Below are positions 8,978-18,166 of a DNA stretch of 64,000 nt, piece by piece. How positions within the stretch are numbered: the first letter of the stretch is position 1; every line of letters begins with the position of its first letter. The stretch is from G965195345 sp965277625. Lineage in GTDB: Bacteria; Pseudomonadota; Gammaproteobacteria; CAKMZV01. A model generated the notes under the pieces. The model searched no databases. It saw only the letters and a program-made list of their open reading frames with translations, and was not told where the DNA came from. The DNA is taken from assembly GCA_965277625.1 (NCBI GenBank), contig OZ255827.1, forward strand, positions 868,001 to 932,000, written 5' to 3'. The position numbers and the translations under genes were made by a program.

Positions 8978-11410
8978 ATGTTGACTGCAGCGGGTTTAGT
9001 GTGTTTGATCATTTGGTTGGTACTCAACGTACGGCAAGCGGTTTCTTTATGGTGGTTGTGGAGTGTTTTGATGTTCCTCAGCTTGGTTGGCCTATTTCAC
9101 GGTTCATTTTTCGGATTTATCATCTTCATTGCCCTGGCCGCCAGTGGTGCCATTATGGGTCGCCCCGAATGGCGCAAAAAATGGCTGTCGTTGCCACTGT
9201 TTTCGCTCATGAAACGAGGCATGCCGCCCATCAGTGACACAGAATCCACGGCCTTAAAAGCAGGAGATTTGTGGTGGGACAAAGAAATTTTTTCAGGTCA
9301 ACCGGATTGGTCGGTATTAGCGCAAGTGCCATCATACGAATTGACCGAGAAAGAACAACATTTCTTTGATAATGAAGTCAATACCTTGTGTTCCATGGTT
9401 GATGCCTACCAAGTGCGCCAAAATCAGGATTTACCAGAAGAAGTTTGGGCGTACATCAAGGAACACAAATTCTTAGGGTTGGTTATTCCAGAATCATACG
9501 GTGGACTTGGCTTCTCCCACAGCGCCCATGCGCGCATTGTGACGCGATTGGCAAGCCGCAGCAGTGCTTTGGGTGTGACGGTCATGGTGCCCAATTCATT
9601 AGGGCCTGGCGAGTTGCTGGTCAAGTATGGCACGCAAGCCCAAAAAGACACCTATTTACCGCGATTATCCGCCGGCAAGGACATTCCCTGTTTTGCTTTA
9701 ACTTCAACGGTTGCTGGCTCAGATGCCAACAGCATTGAAGACGTTGGCATTGTTTGTGAAAAAACCATAAAAGGCAAAAAAACACTCGGTTTCAAACTGA
9801 ATTGGGAAAAAAGATACATCACCCTCAGCCCCGTTGCCACCTTGCTGGGTTTGGCGTTCAAAGCGTATGACCCTGACGGATTGTTGCAATCAAATGGTTC
9901 GGCTGGGCAGGTTGATTTGGGCATAACTTGTGCCATGATCCCCACATCAACCAAAGGGGTCACCATTGGCAAACGCCACAATCCGCTGGGCACTGCCTTT
10001 ATGAACGGTCCCAATCAGGGCAAAGATGTCTTTATCCCGATGGATTACATCATCGGTGGTGAAGAAATGATTGGTCAAGGCTGGCGTATGTTGATGGAAT
10101 GTTTGTCAATTGGTCGCAGCATTTCATTGCCAGCGAGCGGCGGGGCGGGCTGTCAAATGAGCGTTTTAACCAGTGGTGCTTATACCCATGCGCGTGAACA
10201 GTTTGGATTGCCAATTGCCTTGTTTGAAGGCGTGGGTGAAAAACTCAGTCACTTGGTCATCCATGCGTATAGAACCAAAGCCAATAGCTTTTTAACCACA
10301 AGTGCCTTGGATGCCAACATCAAACCCGCCATTATTTCAGCCCTCATCAAATACCGCAATACTGAAATGGCACGCCAATCTGTTCTGCACACGCAAGACG
10401 TGCACGGAGGGCGGGCGATCATTTGTGGTCCCAAAAATTATTGTACCGACGCATTTTTGAGCTTTCCTTTTGGCATCACCGTTGAAGGCGCGAACATTTT
10501 ATCGAGAACGCTGATGGCATTTGGACAGGGCGTGACCCGTTGCCATCCCTTTGTTCATCAAGAAATGGATGCTTTGCATAATGAAGACCAAGCGCTCGGT
10601 CAGGACGATTTTGATGCCATACTACCAAAACATATGGCCTTCTCCGTTAAAAACTTTTTACGATTGCCGCTGCTATTGATGCGCGTGCCGCCAATGGAGC
10701 ATGGTAATAAAAAGACCCAAAAATATTACAAAAACATCAGCATTGCTTGCCAGCAATTTGCCACTTTGGCTGACTTATCGCTGTTATTGCTCAGGGGTGA
10801 GCTCAAGCGCAAAGAAATGATTTCAGGGCAATTTGCAGATTCCTTAGCCGCCATTTATGAAGCCACAGCGGCGGTGCGCTATTTTGAATCCATGAAAGAA
10901 GCCGATGGCAAAATAGAATTTGTCATGCAAGCGACTGTGACATCACTATTGGCAGAGCACGAGCAAGCACTCAGAAAAGTGATCAGCAACTTACCATTAA
11001 GATGGCCGCTTAAAAGCTTGGTGACCGTCTCCATCTTTGGCTTGTGGGTCTATAACAAACCATTGTCAGATGAACAAAGACGCCAATTAGCCAAGCTCAC
11101 CTCTGACATCGATTGGATGAAGCAACACTTACTGATGGAAGCCTACATTAGCGAAGACAGCCAAGACCCTGTTCAAGAAATGATCATCGCTTGTAAAGCC
11201 AATCAAGACCTAAAAGACATTAAGCGCAAAGTGAAAGACCATGGGGCAAAATATGAGCCCAATGAATCGTTCGAAGCGTTTACCGACGGATTGGTCGCCG
11301 AACATGTCCTTAGCCAAGCTGAGGCAGATCAATGGAAGAGCACGCGTGAAATTATATTCAAAGCCATGTCTGTGAACGAATTTGAGCCAGATGGCTTAGA
11401 ACACATCTGA
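8978..11410 (+). CDS. fadE: Acyl-CoA dehydrogenase FadE
   Basis: Membrane-associated FAD enzyme for the first step of beta-oxidation, introducing the trans-2 double bond into acyl-CoAs. At 810 residues it matches the length of the E. coli FadE class and exceeds the roughly 400 of ordinary acyl-CoA dehydrogenases. The N-terminus has two hydrophobic segments (residues about 3-25 and 28-55). IPESYGGLGFSHSAHARIV, CFALTSTVAGSDA and the VHGGRAIICGPKN region are recognisable dehydrogenase core motifs. The gene has its own candidate promoter and an AAGGGCGATAAG ribosome-binding region. No other fad gene lies next to it, though the fused lipase/ligase and TCA genes are nearby. Confidence 0.95.
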   Translation: MLTAAGLVCLIIWLVLNVRQAVSLWWLWSVLMFLSLVGLFHGSFFGFIIFIALAASGAIMGRPEWRKKWLSLPLFSLMKRGMPPISDTESTALKAGDLWWDKEIFSGQPDWSVLAQVPSYELTEKEQHFFDNEVNTLCSMVDAYQVRQNQDLPEEVWAYIKEHKFLGLVIPESYGGLGFSHSAHARIVTRLASRSSALGVTVMVPNSLGPGELLVKYGTQAQKDTYLPRLSAGKDIPCFALTSTVAGSDANSIEDVGIVCEKTIKGKKTLGFKLNWEKRYITLSPVATLLGLAFKAYDPDGLLQSNGSAGQVDLGITCAMIPTSTKGVTIGKRHNPLGTAFMNGPNQGKDVFIPMDYIIGGEEMIGQGWRMLMECLSIGRSISLPASGGAGCQMSVLTSGAYTHAREQFGLPIALFEGVGEKLSHLVIHAYRTKANSFLTTSALDANIKPAIISALIKYRNTEMARQSVLHTQDVHGGRAIICGPKNYCTDAFLSFPFGITVEGANILSRTLMAFGQGVTRCHPFVHQEMDALHNEDQALGQDDFDAILPKHMAFSVKNFLRLPLLLMRVPPMEHGNKKTQKYYKNISIACQQFATLADLSLLLLRGELKRKEMISGQFADSLAAIYEATAAVRYFESMKEADGKIEFVMQATVTSLLAEHEQALRKVISNLPLRWPLKSLVTVSIFGLWVYNKPLSDEQRRQLAKLTSDIDWMKQHLLMEAYISEDSQDPVQEMIIACKANQDLKDIKRKVKDHGAKYEPNESFEAFTDGLVAEHVLSQAEADQWKSTREIIFKAMSVNEFEPDGLEHI

Positions 11411-11445
11411 TCCCACTGCCCACATACGGCGCTTGATATTGCAGT

Positions 11446-12060
11446 ATGTCATCCATCCTCTATCAAGACCCCTGGCTTATAGCCATCAACAAACCTGCCG
11501 GATTACTTTCGGTGCCCTCCAAAGACCGCAGTCGTGATAATGTGATGTACCAGTTGCAACAACAATGGGACAGCATTTATACAGTTCATCGATTGGACGA
11601 ACCAACCTCAGGCTTGATGCTGGTCGCACTAACCTTAGATGTGTTGCGTGATTTACAAAAACAGTTCCGACAACAACAGGTTAAAAAGGCCTACATCGCC
11701 GTGGTTTCAGGTCAACTTGCAGGACAATCTGGGGACATTCATTTGCCCTTGCGCCGAGATTGGCCAAATCGCCCCCGCCAAACAGTCTGCCATGCCAAAG
11801 GCAAGCCGGCACACACGCATTGGCAACTGCTACGGCGTGATCAAACCTCATCCCGCCTATTGCTCACACCCAGCACGGGGCGCACGCATCAATTGAGAAT
11901 GCACTTTGCCAGCATAAATCATCCAATATTAGGCGATAAACTGTACGCCAAACCATCTGATACCAAGGTTGATAGACTTTTTCTACATGCCGCAAAATTG
12001 GCGTTTGAACACCCCATACTACACACCCAGATTCAGCTCAGCGCGCCATTACCTTTCTAA
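11446..12060 (+). CDS. rluA: 23S rRNA/tRNA pseudouridine synthase RluA
   Basis: Isomerises uridine to pseudouridine, in E. coli at 23S rRNA U746 and tRNA U32. The protein has 204 residues, near the 219 of E. coli RluA. The catalytic-Asp motif is HRLDEPTSG near residue 48. LLSVPSKDRSRDNVM, RDWPNRPRQTVCHAKGKPA and GRTHQLRMHFASINHPILGD match RluA closely and better than RluC or RluD; there is no S4 domain. It lies 35 bases after fadE and converges on znuB. Confidence 0.92.
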   Translation: MSSILYQDPWLIAINKPAGLLSVPSKDRSRDNVMYQLQQQWDSIYTVHRLDEPTSGLMLVALTLDVLRDLQKQFRQQQVKKAYIAVVSGQLAGQSGDIHLPLRRDWPNRPRQTVCHAKGKPAHTHWQLLRRDQTSSRLLLTPSTGRTHQLRMHFASINHPILGDKLYAKPSDTKVDRLFLHAAKLAFEHPILHTQIQLSAPLPF

Positions 12061-12142
12061 TAGTTCCTTATTCAATAAGGCGTTGAGGAATTCTCAGCAA
12101 AACGCGGCGCATGTCATCGCTTACGATTCAAGTCGATGACTT

Positions 12143-12946
12143 TTATTGTTGGTGGCTGTTGAACAATCGATTGATTGTGAGGGTCAAGGTGAAGATGAGT
12201 GCAGCCGTGGTGACAATGCTTGGTCCTGAAGGCGTATCAAAGTGAATAGAAGAAAAGACACCGCCTACCACAGAGAGCACGCCAATCACACTGGCAATCA
12301 GTGCCATCATTTCGGGACTGCGTGCCACTTGTCGAGCAGTTGCGGCGGGAATGATCAACAATGAAGTGATCAACAGAATGCCCACCACCTGAATCGCCGC
12401 CGAAACCACAATGGCCAACAATATGATGATGACAAAGCGCCCCCACACAGTATGACAGCCTTCTGCTTTGGCAAGATCCTCGCTCACAGACATTAAGGTC
12501 AGGGTGGACCAGTGATACAACAGAACGATCAAGGTAAAGAAACTGGTCCCATAAATCCAATAAATATCCGAATTTAGGACCGATAAAATGTCTCCAAACA
12601 AAGCGCTGTGTAAGTTGAATGAGGCATTGTCAACAAAGCTGATGACCACCATGCCCAGCGATAACGAAGCGTGCGCCAAAATGCCAAGCAAAGTATCCGA
12701 GGCCAAAATCCTTTGGTTTTGCAACCACAGCAACAGCAATGAAAACCCCAAACTGATGATCAAGATGGTGATGTTAAATTGGATGCTAAACACAATGCCA
12801 ATGGCAATGCCAAGCACCGCACTGTGCGCCAATGAATCGCCAAAATAAGCCATTTTTCGCCACACAATAAAACAACCAAGCACGCCAGTAATCAAGGCAA
12901 TGCCAATGCCAGCTACCAGTGCTCTTACAATGAAGTCATCAAACAT
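12143..12946 (-). CDS. znuB: Zinc ABC transporter permease ZnuB
   Basis: Integral membrane permease (267 residues) of the high-affinity Zn2+ uptake system. It has eight or so hydrophobic segments; WRKMAYFGDSLAHSAVLGIAIG is the family signature, and a second conserved block runs AIQVVGILLITSLLIIPAATA. I start it at the ATG at 12946, which overlaps the znuC end by 8 bases; an in-frame ATG at 12967 adds seven residues and cannot be excluded. It is co-transcribed with znuC and divergent from znuA. Confidence 0.92.
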   Translation of the reverse strand: MFDDFIVRALVAGIGIALITGVLGCFIVWRKMAYFGDSLAHSAVLGIAIGIVFSIQFNITILIISLGFSLLLLWLQNQRILASDTLLGILAHASLSLGMVVISFVDNASFNLHSALFGDILSVLNSDIYWIYGTSFFTLIVLLYHWSTLTLMSVSEDLAKAEGCHTVWGRFVIIILLAIVVSAAIQVVGILLITSLLIIPAATARQVARSPEMMALIASVIGVLSVVGGVFSSIHFDTPSGPSIVTTAALIFTLTLTINRLFNSHQQ

Positions 12947-13679
12947 CGGATTTCGCAGTGTGTTCATGCTCATGATCGTGTTTGAGATCATGATGATAGA
13001 GGGCGACATGGTTTGCCATGTCTTGTCCAAACAAAGAAATAAACTCAGGATTTTGCGTGACCATCTGCGTTTCACCCATACAGCAAATATGACGATTCAA
13101 ACAAATAACCGTTTTAGAGCAAGCAATCACCAAATGCAAATCGTGCGACACCATGAGAATGGCAATGTCTCGGTTTTGGTAAATTTGTTCCAATTGCTTA
13201 TAAAAATTCAGTTGACTGGTAATATCAAGATTCTGTGCAGGCTCATCCAATACCAGCAATGTGGGATGGCTGAGCAAGGATCGAGCCAAAAGGATGCGTT
13301 GTAACTCACCCCCTGAGAGTGCATATAGCGGTTTATCCAATAAATGCTCAACGTCTGTCTCAGCAATGGTTTGTTCCAATATCTGTGCTGAAGTTTTTCG
13401 ATTGAGCGTTAAAAACCGTTTGCTCGTCAAGGGCATAGAACGGTTAATGTGTAAGCGTTGTGGCACATAACCAATGCGCGTTTCCTCATCGCGAAAAATC
13501 GTCCCAGAATCCACCTTAACCAAGCCCATCAAGCACTTCATCAAAAGCGATTTGCCCGCACCATTTGGACCAACAACGGTCACAAAATCATTGCTATCAA
13601 CCACCATTGAAACATCCTGCAACAGTGCTTTATTCTTGCGAAAGACGTTAATGTTTGAAGCTTTGATTAGAGGTTTCAT
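12939..13679 (-). CDS. znuC: Zinc ABC transporter ATP-binding protein ZnuC
   Basis: ATPase of the zinc importer, 246 residues from the ATG at 13679; a TTG six codons upstream is a weaker start. It shows Walker A GPNGAGKS, signature LSGGELQR and Walker B LLVLDEP, plus the switch His in MVSHDLH. The C-terminal tail is rich in His (YHHDLKHDHEHEH), as seen in some ZnuC proteins, and may bind zinc. The first gene of the znuCB pair, it is separated from divergent znuA by about 380 bases that should hold both promoters. Confidence 0.93.
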   Translation of the reverse strand: MKPLIKASNINVFRKNKALLQDVSMVVDSNDFVTVVGPNGAGKSLLMKCLMGLVKVDSGTIFRDEETRIGYVPQRLHINRSMPLTSKRFLTLNRKTSAQILEQTIAETDVEHLLDKPLYALSGGELQRILLARSLLSHPTLLVLDEPAQNLDITSQLNFYKQLEQIYQNRDIAILMVSHDLHLVIACSKTVICLNRHICCMGETQMVTQNPEFISLFGQDMANHVALYHHDLKHDHEHEHTAKSDV

Positions 13680-13831
13680 GGCGATGTAGCAGGGCAAAGG
13701 ATCTTATTAAAAATTCAAAATATAGGGCTTATTAATGCATACGATTTAAGTATGGTTCTCATGGCTGGTTAAAGTCGATGGCGGTCCTATTTGCTTATTG
13801 GCTTAAGATGTACGTACAAATGAACCCGTGT

Positions 13832-13841
13832 CATTATAATG
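13832..13841. promoter_or_regulatory. AT-rich palindrome in the znuC-znuA divergent region (possible Zur site)
   Basis: CATTATAATG is a perfect 10-base palindrome midway between the divergent zinc-uptake genes. Zur operators in Gammaproteobacteria are AT-rich palindromes centred on a TATAAT-like core, so the place and composition fit. The outer arms are not clearly symmetrical, so this is only a candidate. I see no gene in the 13,680-14,058 gap. Confidence 0.25.
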
Positions 13842-14058
13842 CGATTGAGGGGACTATAACCAATTGTTAAGTGTTTGTAAAAGTTCAATCATCATTAAAG
13901 TTTCGTTTGTTGAATATGTGAAAAATGTTCATCAAGCCAATGTAAAAGAAAGTTTATCTAGCCAATCTAATATAATTTATCTGTCAAGTGCATTGTCGAT
14001 GCACATATAGCTTGCAACGTTTCGTTGTGAACGGTTCTTCCAAACATTCAGAGTGTAA

Positions 14059-15108
14059 ATGACTATAAAAAATAATATAAAAAAGGTTTTGTGCTTGGCT
14101 ATTTTGAGTACTGCGCCTATGGCTTATGGGGAAATCATCACTAGCATACCACCCATTGATGATTTGGTGCGCCCCATTGTGGGTGATGTTGTGCGTGTTA
14201 AGCAACTTAAATATGAAGGTCAATCCCCCCATGATGCAGCTTTGAGGCCTTCGCAAATGCGGGCTTTAAATGAGGCAAAAGTCATATTTTATGTGGATGA
14301 TGCCTTTGAGACCTTTTTACCTAAGGCGTTTGCAGCCTCAGCACAAAACATTGAACGCGTTGCTTTGGCAAGCATTGCTCAGATAGAGCACTTGCCTCGG
14401 CGCAAGCAGGCGATTTGGATCGATTTGAAAGATGCGCACGATGGACATAATGAGCATGAAGGGCATACTGAGCATGAGGATCACGATGGGCATGATGAGC
14501 ATGAGGGACACGCCGAACATGAGGGACACGATGCGCATGATGGACATGACGGGCATGAGGGTCACGATGCGCATGATGGACACACCGTACATGAGTCAAA
14601 TGTTGATTTGCATCTGTGGTTGAATCCTCAGAATCAGTTGCTTTTTGTTAAAGTCATCACTGATAAACTGAGTGCGCTGTATCCACAGCATCAGTCTCAT
14701 TTTGTTGAGAATGCCAAGAAATTATCGGACCGTATTCGGCGGGTGGAAGCACTAAACCAAGAGCGCTTAAAGTCGATCAAAGATCAACCCTTTTTGGTGT
14801 CGCACGATGCATTGCAATATTTTGAACATTATTATGGTTTGAATGGGGTAGGGGCTTTGAGCTTGCATGATGATATTCCCCTGTCGGCAAAAAAATTGAT
14901 TCAAGTTATGAAGGTTGTAGAAACCCAAAATATTGGGTGTTTGATTCAAATTGGCCGGTCAAGTGAATCATTTAGCAAAATGCTTCGGTCTGAACATCCA
15001 CAAATGAAACAGGTCACTGTGGATGTGCTGGCATTTTCTAAAACTGGGGGTCATTTAACCTTGCTTGATTATGTTGGCTCAAAATTTGTTCAGTGTTTGT
15101 CTGAGTAA
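14059..15108 (+). CDS. znuA: Zinc ABC transporter substrate-binding protein ZnuA
   Basis: Periplasmic zinc-binding protein of 349 residues with a signal peptide ending around PMAYG-EII. Expected ligand regions are present: His in SPHDAALRPSQ, HLWLNP after the loop, and VSHDALQYFEHYYGL. Between residues about 126 and 178 lies an acidic His-rich loop built of HDGH, HEGH, HAEH and similar units, much longer than the loop of E. coli ZnuA, which is thought to sense or recruit zinc. The C-terminus lacks the usual DPLG motif and reads VDVLAFSKTGG. It is divergent from znuCB, and no transcription terminator is evident after it. Confidence 0.93.
   Translation: MTIKNNIKKVLCLAILSTAPMAYGEIITSIPPIDDLVRPIVGDVVRVKQLKYEGQSPHDAALRPSQMRALNEAKVIFYVDDAFETFLPKAFAASAQNIERVALASIAQIEHLPRRKQAIWIDLKDAHDGHNEHEGHTEHEDHDGHDEHEGHAEHEGHDAHDGHDGHEGHDAHDGHTVHESNVDLHLWLNPQNQLLFVKVITDKLSALYPQHQSHFVENAKKLSDRIRRVEALNQERLKSIKDQPFLVSHDALQYFEHYYGLNGVGALSLHDDIPLSAKKLIQVMKVVETQNIGCLIQIGRSSESFSKMLRSEHPQMKQVTVDVLAFSKTGGHLTLLDYVGSKFVQCLSE
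14434..14596 (+). repeat. Short tandem coding repeat for the ZnuA His/Asp/Glu loop
   Basis: Imperfect 9-12-base units of the type CATGAGGGACAC and CATGATGGACAT are repeated across about 160 bases and encode alternating His-Glu/Asp-Gly-His. The reading frame is kept throughout. Slippage in such a repeat would change loop length in steps of whole codons. Confidence 0.8.
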
Positions 15109-15297
15109 TCTGTGTTTGCACCCAGGTTTTGCTTGAGGTGTTCAAAATGACTGATAGATGATTGTTTTTTTATCGTTTATTTATGAACAAGAGCACAACC
15201 TCTGACAAATTACAGTAAAAGGTTCTGCCTTTGGTTAAATTGTGGTTAAAATAACGGACTGCAACCATAGATTTCAATACGACTTCAAAATCTTATT

Positions 15298-18108
15298 ATG
15301 TGCTCAAAAAATACTTCATTTGATGATTCCAGTTTAGCGGGTAGTGCTGAATTTTTAGAACAGCAATTTCAATTATTTCAAACTGATCCGAGTAAATTAA
15401 GCAAAGATTGGCGCGATTATTTCGCCCAAATCGAAACGTCGAGCGATCAGGGGGCTCAATCAGAGCGTTATTCCAGCTTGCCTATCAGCGCTGATCAGTC
15501 TTCTGAGCGGATGTATAAACAGGTTCAGGTTACCGAACTGATCAATGCTTTTCGATTGCGGGGTCATGAGCACGCAAACATCGATCCGCTCAACTTACGA
15601 GAGGTGCCCGAAGTTCGAGAAATTGACCCTAGTTTCTACGGTTTTACTGAGCAAGATATGCAGGTGGTTTTTGATACGGCTTCGCTACAGGGGCCCGATA
15701 AAGCGACACTGAAAGAAATATTAGATCGGTTGCGCAAGACTTATTGCGGTTCAATCGGCACTGAATTTATGCACATTCTGGATACCTCACAGAAAAAATG
15801 GATCCAAAATAAATTAGAGAGTGTCAATGCCCGACCACAGTTTTCTTTTGAAAGACGGCAATGGCTGTTAAAGCAGTTGACTGCGGCAGAGGGGTTGGAA
15901 CGCTATTTGCACAATAAATATACAGGTCAAAAACGCTTTTCGCTTGAAGGCGGTGAAAGTCTGATCGTGATGCTCAACGCTTTAACCGAACAAGCGGGCG
16001 ATAACGGTGTGAACGAGTTTGTGATGGGCATGGCGCATCGCGGTCGGTTGAATGTTTTGGTGAATGTTTTTGGTAAAAAACCGGCGGATTTGTTCTCCGA
16101 GTTTGATGGCAAATCTAAGATGGATTTGGTTGCAGGTGATGTCAAATATCACCAAGGTTTCTCATCCGATTTAAGCACAAAGAATGGCAGCATGCATTTG
16201 GCTTTGGCGTTCAACCCCTCTCATTTAGAAATCGTTTCACCCGTGGTCAAAGGCTCGGTTCGAGCGCGACAAGATCGGCGCGGTGACGCTGAAGGCGATC
16301 AGGTTTTACCCATCGTCATTCATGGGGATGCGGCATTTGCTGGGCAAGGTGTGGTGATGGAAACCTTCAATATGTCAGGCATTCGTGGCTTTTCAATACA
16401 CGGCAGCATCCACATCGTTATCAATAATCAGATTGGCTTCACCACGTCTAACCCTCGTGATGCACGCTCAACGCCGTATTGTACGGATGTTGCTAAGATG
16501 ACCAATATTCCCATTTTCCATGTGAATGCGGACGATCCTGAATCGGTTTATTTTGTCACCCAATTGGCATTCGAGTACCGCAAAACCTTCAAAAGTGATG
16601 TGGTGATTGATTTGGTTTGCTACCGTAGGCATGGGCACAACGAAGCAGATGAACCTTCAGCCACTCAGCCGCGCATGTACAAGGTCATCAAAAAATTATT
16701 AACCACCCGTCAAAAATACGCAGATTTACTCGTGGGTCTGGGCATCATGCCCAAAGAAAAACCAGCGGAATTATTGCAGTATTACCGAACTCAGTTGGAG
16801 CACGGTGAGCCCATTGCACCGAATATATTGGAAGACAATGCCAAAATCAACCACAAGTATATGGTGGACTGGAAACCATTTTTAGCGCAAGATAAAAAAG
16901 CAGTCAGTACCGTAGTGGACAAAGCACTGTTGCAAAGATTGGCTGAAAAAATGATCGCCTGCCCAGAAGGTTACAGTCCGCACCCTCGAGTGGCAAAAAT
17001 CTACAACGATCGGGCCATGATGGCCAAAGGGCAAAAACTGGCTGATTGGGGTTTTGCCGAAACCTTGGCGTATGCGTCGTTGTTGCACGAAGGCTCGCCG
17101 ATTAGAATCACTGGACAAGACGCCAAACGCGGCACTTTTTTCCATCGCCATGCGGCCTTACACGAGGTCAGTAGCGGTGAAGTTTATATCCCTTTGCAAC
17201 ACATGGCCAAGGGTCAGCCCACTTTTACAATCATCGATTCGCTTTTGTCAGAAGAGGCGGTTTTAGGCTATGAATATGGCTATGCCACCACCGACCCAAA
17301 TACCTTGTGTATCTGGGAAGCACAATTTGGGGATTTTGCCAATGGTGCGCAAGTGGTCATCGATCAGTTTATCACCTCGGGCGAAGTCAAATGGGGACGC
17401 TTTTGTGGTCTAACCTTGTTTCTACCACATGGCTATGAAGGACAAGGGCCTGAGCATTCATCGGCTCGTCCTGAGCGCTTTTTGCAATTGTGTGCCAATG
17501 AAAACATGGATTTTGTTGTGCCGACCACGCCTTCTCAGATATTCCACATGATACGACGCCAAGTCTTGCGCCGTATGCGTCGTCCTTTGGTGGTGATGAC
17601 GCCCAAAAGTTTATTGCGCCACCCACAGGCAGTCAATCCATTAGAAGACCTGGCGAATGGGCGTTTTGAGGAGATCATTGATGATGGTCGCGAAGACTTA
17701 AAAGCCTCTAAAGTCAAACGCATTATTTTATGTTCGGGCAAGATTTTTTATGAAATTAATGCGCTTATGGTGCAAGAACAAATCAACGATATGGCGTTGG
17801 TTCGAGTGGAGCAAATTTACCCCTTCCCCTATCAAGGCCTGCAAGATATTGTGAACAAATATAAAAATGCCAAAGACATTGTTTGGTGTCAGGAAGAGCC
17901 TAAAAACCAAGGGGCTTGGCGTGCGGTCAAACATCGGATTGAGCGCGTTAAAAAAAGCAGTCAAGAAGTTTTGTATAGAGGTCGCCATTCTTCTGCTTCC
18001 CCCGCAGTGGGTCAAGCCAATGTGCATGCAAAACAGCAGGCCTATTTGATTGATTGTGCTTTGGATCGGGCTAAGTGGAAAGAGCCCAGCAGACCGGGCA
18101 TCAAATAA
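15298..18108 (+). CDS. sucA: 2-oxoglutarate dehydrogenase E1 component
   Basis: Thiamine-diphosphate enzyme (936 residues, full length) that decarboxylates 2-oxoglutarate and passes the succinyl group to the lipoyl arm of SucB. The N-terminal SSLAGSAEFLEQQFQLF and DPSKLSKDWRDYF regions match the E2-binding tail. FVMGMAHRGRLNVL, HGDAAFAGQGVVMET and INNQIGFTTS form the ThDP site; HGYEGQGPEHSSARPERFLQ is the C-terminal signature. It is the first gene of a five-gene TCA operon. The upstream 190 bases are AT-rich and should hold the promoter, but no convincing -35/-10 pair stands out. Confidence 0.97.
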   Translation: MCSKNTSFDDSSLAGSAEFLEQQFQLFQTDPSKLSKDWRDYFAQIETSSDQGAQSERYSSLPISADQSSERMYKQVQVTELINAFRLRGHEHANIDPLNLREVPEVREIDPSFYGFTEQDMQVVFDTASLQGPDKATLKEILDRLRKTYCGSIGTEFMHILDTSQKKWIQNKLESVNARPQFSFERRQWLLKQLTAAEGLERYLHNKYTGQKRFSLEGGESLIVMLNALTEQAGDNGVNEFVMGMAHRGRLNVLVNVFGKKPADLFSEFDGKSKMDLVAGDVKYHQGFSSDLSTKNGSMHLALAFNPSHLEIVSPVVKGSVRARQDRRGDAEGDQVLPIVIHGDAAFAGQGVVMETFNMSGIRGFSIHGSIHIVINNQIGFTTSNPRDARSTPYCTDVAKMTNIPIFHVNADDPESVYFVTQLAFEYRKTFKSDVVIDLVCYRRHGHNEADEPSATQPRMYKVIKKLLTTRQKYADLLVGLGIMPKEKPAELLQYYRTQLEHGEPIAPNILEDNAKINHKYMVDWKPFLAQDKKAVSTVVDKALLQRLAEKMIACPEGYSPHPRVAKIYNDRAMMAKGQKLADWGFAETLAYASLLHEGSPIRITGQDAKRGTFFHRHAALHEVSSGEVYIPLQHMAKGQPTFTIIDSLLSEEAVLGYEYGYATTDPNTLCIWEAQFGDFANGAQVVIDQFITSGEVKWGRFCGLTLFLPHGYEGQGPEHSSARPERFLQLCANENMDFVVPTTPSQIFHMIRRQVLRRMRRPLVVMTPKSLLRHPQAVNPLEDLANGRFEEIIDDGREDLKASKVKRIILCSGKIFYEINALMVQEQINDMALVRVEQIYPFPYQGLQDIVNKYKNAKDIVWCQEEPKNQGAWRAVKHRIERVKKSSQEVLYRGRHSSASPAVGQANVHAKQQAYLIDCALDRAKWKEPSRPGIK

Positions 18109-18166
18109 GGACCCACGCTCTAATTGTTTAACCTATTTAACAGACCATCCTACTAAGGAGTAATTT

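Noticed and set aside
12066..12080. CCTTA-TTCAA-TAAGG hairpin between rluA and znuB as a terminator
   Set aside because: The stem is only five AT-rich pairs and there is no adjacent T run.
14321..14623. His-, Arg- or Met-rich frames overlapping the ZnuA loop on both strands
   Set aside because: They arise from the short DNA repeat of the loop and have no family resemblance.
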